Shown here one piece after another: positions 59,482 through 64,000 of a stretch of 64,000 bases of DNA. The translations under genes and the position numbers were made by a program. Each line of letters opens with the position of its first letter. Position 1 is the first letter of the stretch. The DNA is from VXNE01 sp964518405 (GTDB lineage Bacteria > Pseudomonadota > Gammaproteobacteria > Pseudomonadales > Azotimanducaceae), in the NCBI GenBank assembly GCA_964518405.1, contig CAZFGB010000216.1, forward strand, positions 10,487 through 74,486. The letters run 5' to 3'. The notes beneath the pieces are model-generated. The model saw only the letters and a program-made list of their open reading frames with translations. It did no database searches and had not been told where the DNA came from.

Positions 59482-61605
59482 TTAGAGCGCCGCGTCTAGC
59501 ATCCGGGCATCGATCCTTTCGCCCATTGCCTGCTGTACGTCATCTACCGTTGTTTGGTTCGGTACAACAAAGTGCGCCAAGGCTTTGAGATTGCTCACTG
59601 CACCTTCCACTTGGTGGGTTGACGCGGCGTCGAACTCGGCGGCGGGAAGGCCATCCGCCACGTAGCGCTGGCGTCGAAGGTGGCTGGGTGCCTGTAGATG
59701 AACGTGCCGGTATGCGGGTCCATAACGTTCTACCCAAAATGCATGGTCCTCGGGCCAGCGGAGGCCGTCGATCACGATGTCGCCCGCCAACTCCAGGCGG
59801 GCATGCAGTTTGCGATTGAGCCATCGTTGGCCCGGCTCGACGTGGACTTCGTGACCAAGCGCCTGCAGCGACTCCCGATCGATCGACAAGCTTCGATCTT
59901 TGGCAAGCTCCTCTAGGACCTGACTGTAGCGTCCGTACGTAAAGCCGACCTCTTCTAGAAGACGAGCAGCTGTGGTCTTCCCGGCTGCGATGGCACCGCT
60001 GATTCCAACCACTCTCGGGCGAGCGACCGTACTGTGCAAGTCGGGAATGATCAGGTAGTCCTCGGCCTCGTTTCCCAAGGCCTCGTAACGACCTGTCCAG
60101 AAGTAGACGCCTACGATGGCTGACGTAATAGCATCCAACTCATCGTGGGTAACCTTGTCGTCCATGTAGTCACCGTCTATGCCGAAAAGTCTGAGGCCCT
60201 TCCTGAGATGGTCGACGCCTGCGCCCTTCCTAGGGATATTCATGATGTCTTGGGCCGCTCCGGGATAGCTCTCGATCACGGGAATTCCCAACGAACGCAG
60301 CCTTGCGGCCAAACGAATCCCCCTGGCCGTCAGGCGCTGCATGCTCGGAATCAAGCTCGGGTAGACGTTGATGCCGCGTCGCTTCAGCGTCCGCTCGCAC
60401 TGACGCATGATGCCGTGGCGCGCCCGCGTCGGATCGTCGTCGTCCACCCGCTGGCGGCCCTCGGGCAGGGACAGTGGTGAGTCGATGGACACCAGATCTG
60501 GTTTGGTCCGCACGATGGCGTCCACCATCGCATCGTCGGTATCGACGAGCCGGGTCGCGGCGTAGCATCCGCGCAGCTCGCACCAGCCACTGGGCCTTTG
60601 CTCGGAGCCCGTGAGGTCGATTCCGACCACGAGCAGATCGTCGGGGATGGCGACGGTCAGCTGAGCAAAGTTCATCGCCGCATCCGGCGCTCGAAACGAA
60701 GGAACGTTGACGGCATCCGAAGAACTGCCGAATCGAAGCGGAGAACGCGTGACAGCGAAATTCGTCGGTGGAACGGGTGCGCCGGGGCACTCGAAGGTGG
60801 TCGCGATGCGCGCCGTTGCGCAGTCGAGGATCAACTTCATGCCCTCCACATCCGCGTGATTGTAGCGAACGAGTCGCTCCCCCGCGGAGGTGCTTCCCGA
60901 GACGTACTGGTACCACAGGAGTACTGCCTCGGCTCCACCCACGTCCTGCAGGTCGCGCGGCCGTTCTAGGCCAAGCGCAGTCTCCACCTCCTTTTGGCCA
61001 CCCTTCAAAGACGCCCGCCTGACCAGATATCGGAGATCCACGTGCGCTGAGGGTAGTCGGAGGTCGTTCATGTGCTTCGCCAAGAACTTGAGATCGAACA
61101 CGGTGCCGTTGAAAGTGACAACGCATTTTGCCTGCTCGGCGAGAGCGGTGACGGGGCTATCTAGGTCGTCGGTAGTGCCAACAATGTGGCACGCGTACCG
61201 GTCGCCGAGGGCGCAGCCAACCACCGTGATCGTGTCGTAGTAGAGGCTCAGGCCGGTTGTCTCTATGTCCAAGAAGAGCGTCTGTTTGGGAAACGCAGCG
61301 GCAATCCGGTAGTGCTCCCGCCTCGGGAGCTTTGCTGCGAAGTACTCCGTGTCTCCTTGATCCAAGGCCCTTCGAGACGCATCAATGGCGTCGAGCCATG
61401 GGTGACTACGGGGACCGAAGAGGTCTGGAGGTTCCCGTCGCGCCGCCTCCAAATCTGCCCAGGTCCGCAGCCCTTGCCGCCAGAATGCCTGCTCCGTCTT
61501 GGAGCCGACCCTTGGGAGATGCAGGAAAGTCCGTTCGAGAAGCGCCCCATCGGAACTCGACGAGACGGTGTCGCCAGAGCGGATGGAATCCTGGCCGATT
61601 TGCAT
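59482..61605 (-). CDS. RNase H-like / DUF429 / nucleotide-kinase triple fusion
   Basis: A 707-residue three-domain protein. Residues about 22-268: YprB-like RNase H fold with FLDIETTGLSLYYDTITVVG, FNGTVFDLKFL and YNHADVEGM (DEDDy-type acids). Residues about 324-521: DUF429, seen in VVGIDLTGSEQRPSGWCEL, VSIDSPLSLPEGRQRVDD, GIPVIESYPGAAQDI and THDELDAITSAIVG. Residues about 531-707: a P-loop kinase like dNMP or dephospho-CoA kinases, Walker A GISGAIAAGKTT, then YGRYSQVLEELAKDRSLSID and VIDGLRWPEDHAFW. ATG 61605 is assumed; a longer frame exists but lacks homology. First gene of the operon. Confidence 0.78.
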   Translation of the reverse strand: MQIGQDSIRSGDTVSSSSDGALLERTFLHLPRVGSKTEQAFWRQGLRTWADLEAARREPPDLFGPRSHPWLDAIDASRRALDQGDTEYFAAKLPRREHYRIAAAFPKQTLFLDIETTGLSLYYDTITVVGCALGDRYACHIVGTTDDLDSPVTALAEQAKCVVTFNGTVFDLKFLAKHMNDLRLPSAHVDLRYLVRRASLKGGQKEVETALGLERPRDLQDVGGAEAVLLWYQYVSGSTSAGERLVRYNHADVEGMKLILDCATARIATTFECPGAPVPPTNFAVTRSPLRFGSSSDAVNVPSFRAPDAAMNFAQLTVAIPDDLLVVGIDLTGSEQRPSGWCELRGCYAATRLVDTDDAMVDAIVRTKPDLVSIDSPLSLPEGRQRVDDDDPTRARHGIMRQCERTLKRRGINVYPSLIPSMQRLTARGIRLAARLRSLGIPVIESYPGAAQDIMNIPRKGAGVDHLRKGLRLFGIDGDYMDDKVTHDELDAITSAIVGVYFWTGRYEALGNEAEDYLIIPDLHSTVARPRVVGISGAIAAGKTTAARLLEEVGFTYGRYSQVLEELAKDRSLSIDRESLQALGHEVHVEPGQRWLNRKLHARLELAGDIVIDGLRWPEDHAFWVERYGPAYRHVHLQAPSHLRRQRYVADGLPAAEFDAASTHQVEGAVSNLKALAHFVVPNQTTVDDVQQAMGERIDARMLDAAL

Positions 61606-61857
61606 GGGCGGTCTTGGACCTACGGTGCAACCCTGTTCAAGCCCCTGTACGTCCCTCCGCCACTGGATGCGTGGGACCGCATACGACGGTAGTCTAGCAT
61701 GACCTCTCGCCCACTGGACCCCGCCCCGCACCCCCAGAGGGATCGGTTGAGCCGCATCTCCGCCTACCGTAGCCCACGGCATTCCCGATCGGTTTCGTTG
61801 ACGACTGCTACCATGAGAGAAGCACCTCCAAACCGGTGCACAGGAGGAATGTGACTT

Positions 61858-62856
61858 ATGAGCGACGACGACTGGAGACAGAATCCTGACTACTCCGTTG
61901 ACCCGTTTCCCTGCATTCAGCCTGCGCTGCTGAACTCGCTCGACATCAAGAAGTACGGCGACAGAGGTTGTCTTGTCACCGACTTCGATTCCGAGCTCGT
62001 GAATCCAGCCTCCTACACCATGCGTCTTCTAGGTACGATCTACTGGTGGAGTCGCAAGGGCGATCGGTTGGTGCAGCGCTCGCAGGTGATTGCCAATGAT
62101 TCGCTAGTAAAGATCCGCCGAAACTCCATGACGTACCTGTTTACGGAGCAGGAGTTTCGCCTTCCCCAATACATCGCCGCGCGGTTCAACCTACACATAC
62201 GCTATGTCCACAAGGGCCTACTTCTCGGAACGGGCCCTCTAGTCGACCCGGGATTTGCTGGCTCGCTGCTTATCCCTCTTCACAACCTGACGGACAACGA
62301 CTACGAGGTGCGCGGGGGCAATCCAATCCTGTGGGTGGAGTTCACAAAGCTGAGCCAACTGGACCATTGGAAACGTCCACTGGAAGATCATCGCCGGCGT
62401 CCGCCAGAAGGATTTGTTGACTTCCCGCACAACAAGTATCGGCTCAGCGCGGACTCGTATTTCGAAAAGGCGCTCGAAGTATCCCCACCTGCTTTCCGCT
62501 CGCGCTACGGTGTACAGAGTGCGTTCAAGGGAGCTCTGGACAGCGCCAATAGCGCGGCGCAGAAGGCGAGAAGGCGTCTACGCCGTGTTACGCGTTGGGG
62601 ATATGTTGGCGCTGGCGCGTTGCTGATTGGTGTCCTTGCTCTCGTGGTTCAGTCGGTCAAGCTCATCACCGATGCCAACGAGATGCAAAGAACGACGCAA
62701 CGCCTGATAGAGGAGTTCGAAGGGCGAAACCTAAACGAGACTGAGACACCCACCTCCGGTACTGATGACAACCCAACGGCCGCTCGGCATCACGAGTCCC
62801 CCAGGATCGTAAATCAAACCGCGCCAAAGAACCGGCCCACAAGCACTCCTGAGTGA
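61858..62856 (+). CDS. membrane-anchored dCTP deaminase/dUTPase-fold protein, copy 2
   Basis: A 332-residue paralogue of 57480-58466, on the opposite strand: DPFPCIQPALLNSLDIKKYG, ASYTMRLLGTIYWWSRKGDR, FVHKGLLLG-like YVHKGLLLGTGPLVDPGFAG, then SLLIPLHNLTDNDYEV. The motif GVQSAFKGALD (218-228) is identical in both copies and the membrane helix follows at about 247-269. The tail is hydrophilic and without a clear coiled coil. AGGAGG lies 9 nt before ATG 61858. It is divergent from the triple-fusion gene over about 250 bases. Confidence 0.75.
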   Translation: MSDDDWRQNPDYSVDPFPCIQPALLNSLDIKKYGDRGCLVTDFDSELVNPASYTMRLLGTIYWWSRKGDRLVQRSQVIANDSLVKIRRNSMTYLFTEQEFRLPQYIAARFNLHIRYVHKGLLLGTGPLVDPGFAGSLLIPLHNLTDNDYEVRGGNPILWVEFTKLSQLDHWKRPLEDHRRRPPEGFVDFPHNKYRLSADSYFEKALEVSPPAFRSRYGVQSAFKGALDSANSAAQKARRRLRRVTRWGYVGAGALLIGVLALVVQSVKLITDANEMQRTTQRLIEEFEGRNLNETETPTSGTDDNPTAARHHESPRIVNQTAPKNRPTSTPE

Positions 62857-63022
62857 TCTGCTGATTGTTGTTCTCCCGGTGTTGTTGGACATCCACCGTC
62901 CGTCATTCTGTGATTGGACCCGGATGCTATCCGACGACGCCAACGACTGCCGCCGTAATCGTAGTGTTCCTCGCCACCCTTGCCCCGATGCTGTCGATTG
63001 GGACAACGAGGCTGGGCCCCGA

Positions 63023-63238
63023 GATGATGGGCACTACTATATTCATTACGACCCGACCCAGTGTCGTAGCCTCACGGTCCGGGAAGCGGCACGATTGCAA
63101 ACATTCCCCGATAACTATTTTTTTGAAGGCAATAGAACCGACCAATACGGACAGGTAGGAAACGCCGTACCGCCTTTGCTGTCGCTTCAGATCGCAAGGC
63201 GCATGGCAGAAGCTCTTGAGAGGTCGCGAGTACAATAA
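63023..63238 (+). pseudogene. C-terminal fragment of a cytosine-5 DNA methyltransferase
   Basis: The frame reads DDGHYYIHYDPTQCRSLTVR followed by EAARLQTFPDNYFFEGNRTD and QYGQVGNAVPPLLSLQIARR: motifs IX and X of Dcm-type methyltransferases. The 150 bases before it in the same frame show no earlier motifs (no PC motif IV or ENV), and nothing similar occurs upstream, so the gene is truncated. It lies 3' of DCD copy 2. Confidence 0.72.
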
Positions 63239-63356
63239 CACGACAAAGTCCGAATACCGCAACAGTGCGTAACGGATTCCAGAAGCATCACTTCATGAGG
63301 TTGGCAGTGTTAAGAAGGGATGGGGTTTCGTTGCTCCCGGCCGAAATCGCGCCCGC

Positions 63357-63725
63357 TTATCCGTCCATCAGCGACTGCGCGAACATGTAGTGATTGCCGT
63401 TCGGGTCGACGAACGTCGCCAGCTTGACCATCCCGGGAAGCTCGTAGGTTTCGCCTTCGAAGGTCACGCCCTTGGCCTCGAGTTCGGCGCGCGCAGCGTC
63501 GATGTCCTTGACCCCAAACACGGGAGTCGTGCCCCCGTCCGCTGCCTCGGCACCCCGGTTGAGGCCGATGGTGACCCCCTTGGTGGGTGAGCTTACCTCC
63601 GCCCAGCCGGCTTCGGCGACCTTGAAGATCTCCCGGAAGCCCAGCTTGTCGGCGAACCAGGCGAGTGATGCATCGAGATCCTGCACGGGTGTGGAAAGGG
63701 TGATCGTGCCGTCGTAGTCGGGCAT
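63357..63725 (-). CDS. VOC-family (glyoxalase-like) protein
   Basis: A 122-residue VOC protein: TITLSTPVQDLDASLAWFAD, KLGFREIFKVAEAGWAEVSS, VTIGLNRGAEAADGGTTPVF, VDPNGNHYMFAQSLMDG. The DLDASLAWFxDKLGF and DPNGN(H/x)Y blocks are the usual VOC start and end. Start at ATG 63725. It lies at the right edge of the island; composition is again typical of the host. Confidence 0.85.
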   Translation of the reverse strand: MPDYDGTITLSTPVQDLDASLAWFADKLGFREIFKVAEAGWAEVSSPTKGVTIGLNRGAEAADGGTTPVFGVKDIDAARAELEAKGVTFEGETYELPGMVKLATFVDPNGNHYMFAQSLMDG

Positions 63726-64000
63726 GGGTACTCCTCGTTGGGGTTCTTAAACGGTGCTCTTGCCGGGTGCAAGTGTGCCGCCTCACGTTGGCGTTAGGAA
63801 GCCCTCGTCGGAGGCTACACCGGCCGCCCGTCACCAAAGCCCCTTTCGTCATTCCCCGTCAACGGAGAAAACGGGGAGCGGGCGGCAAATCGCCCACTCC
63901 TCCAACGTGAACTCACTGCTTCAGGCGAACCAGCCCGTTCAGTTGGCACCCTGTTGTTGAAGCAGCCCGACTGCGGACTGGCTGTTTCGCCATTCCGGTC
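63726..64000. other. 275-base end region, nothing recognised
   Basis: Short open frames on both strands have no domain or ribosome binding site. It contains a GC-rich inverted stretch (CCCCGTCAACGG / AAAACGGGGAG) and two GGCGAA/TTCGCC pairs. No gene call is supported. Confidence 0.35.

Noticed and set aside
57480..63238. Complete viral Z-genome pathway (PurZ, DatZ, MazZ, DpoZ)
   Set aside because: No HD-type dATPase, MazG-like or DNA polymerase gene is in the window, so only a partial analogy can be drawn.
63726..64000. A gene or mobile-element end at the right edge
   Set aside because: Short frames only and no recognisable inverted repeat pair within the visible sequence.

Overview
The window comes from a high-GC, Gram-negative bacterium, most likely a proteobacterium. 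The evidence is an Omp85-type outer-membrane barrel with a GLRGYP motif, a lipobox lipoprotein, several Sec signal peptides, CreD, an Fds-type NAD-dependent formate dehydrogenase and PspA. The catabolic genes (two crotonases, a CaiB-type CoA transferase, three luciferase-like oxidoreductases, a P450, a ThDP enzyme, an Ldh2-type dehydrogenase) suggest an aerobic heterotroph that uses organic acids. I cannot name a genus. No rRNA, tRNA or CRISPR array was seen.

Layout. 0-6.5 kb: end of an MFS transporter, a hydrolase, an eIF2B-like protein, a decayed integrase, a toxin-antitoxin (TA) locus whose toxin is reduced to a C-terminal stub, a crotonase, an intact VapBC-type pair and a DUF4143 ATPase. 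6.7-12.8 kb: tightly overlapping formate dehydrogenase operon fdsG-fdsB-fdsA-fdhD-mobA. 13.1-20.5 kb: accessory patch with a coiled-coil protein of unknown function, an RHH/PIN pair, an Ldh2 dehydrogenase, a CmcJ-like oxygenase, a low-GC methyltransferase with a frameshifted restriction gene, and an RHH antitoxin beside a PIN remnant. 20.5-33.8 kb: catabolic block. 34-39.7 kb: lon behind a sigma32-like promoter, dimeric dUTPase, Uma2, DUF3179 and acylphosphatase. 39.8-50.1 kb: two halves of a PspA/polyamine/ion-channel locus (speD, lipoprotein, DUF350, membrane-fused aminopropyltransferase; then DUF2170, PspA, DUF2491, small protein, K+ channel), separated by an ABC exporter and a Phd/ParE module. 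50.1-55.4 kb: VOC protein, RecQ, CoA transferase, CreD.

The most unusual part is 55.5-63.2 kb, a lower-GC island. It holds a zeta-toxin pair, a DUF7002 protein, and an operon of three genes on the minus strand: an RNase H / DUF429 / nucleotide-kinase triple fusion, a short PurA/PurZ-like synthetase with Ser at the catalytic Asp13 position, and a membrane-anchored dCTP deaminase/dUTPase-fold protein. A second copy of the membrane protein is transcribed divergently and is followed by the 3' end of a cytosine-5 DNA methyltransferase. I infer a nucleotide-centred conflict or modified-purine system; I do not recognise this gene set as a described system.

Other patterns: at least six TA loci, two with toxin remnants; two TA promoters that appear to produce leaderless mRNAs with the same 7-nt spacing; and a dispersed hairpin-bearing repeat at four sites, one of them exactly at the truncation of a toxin gene.
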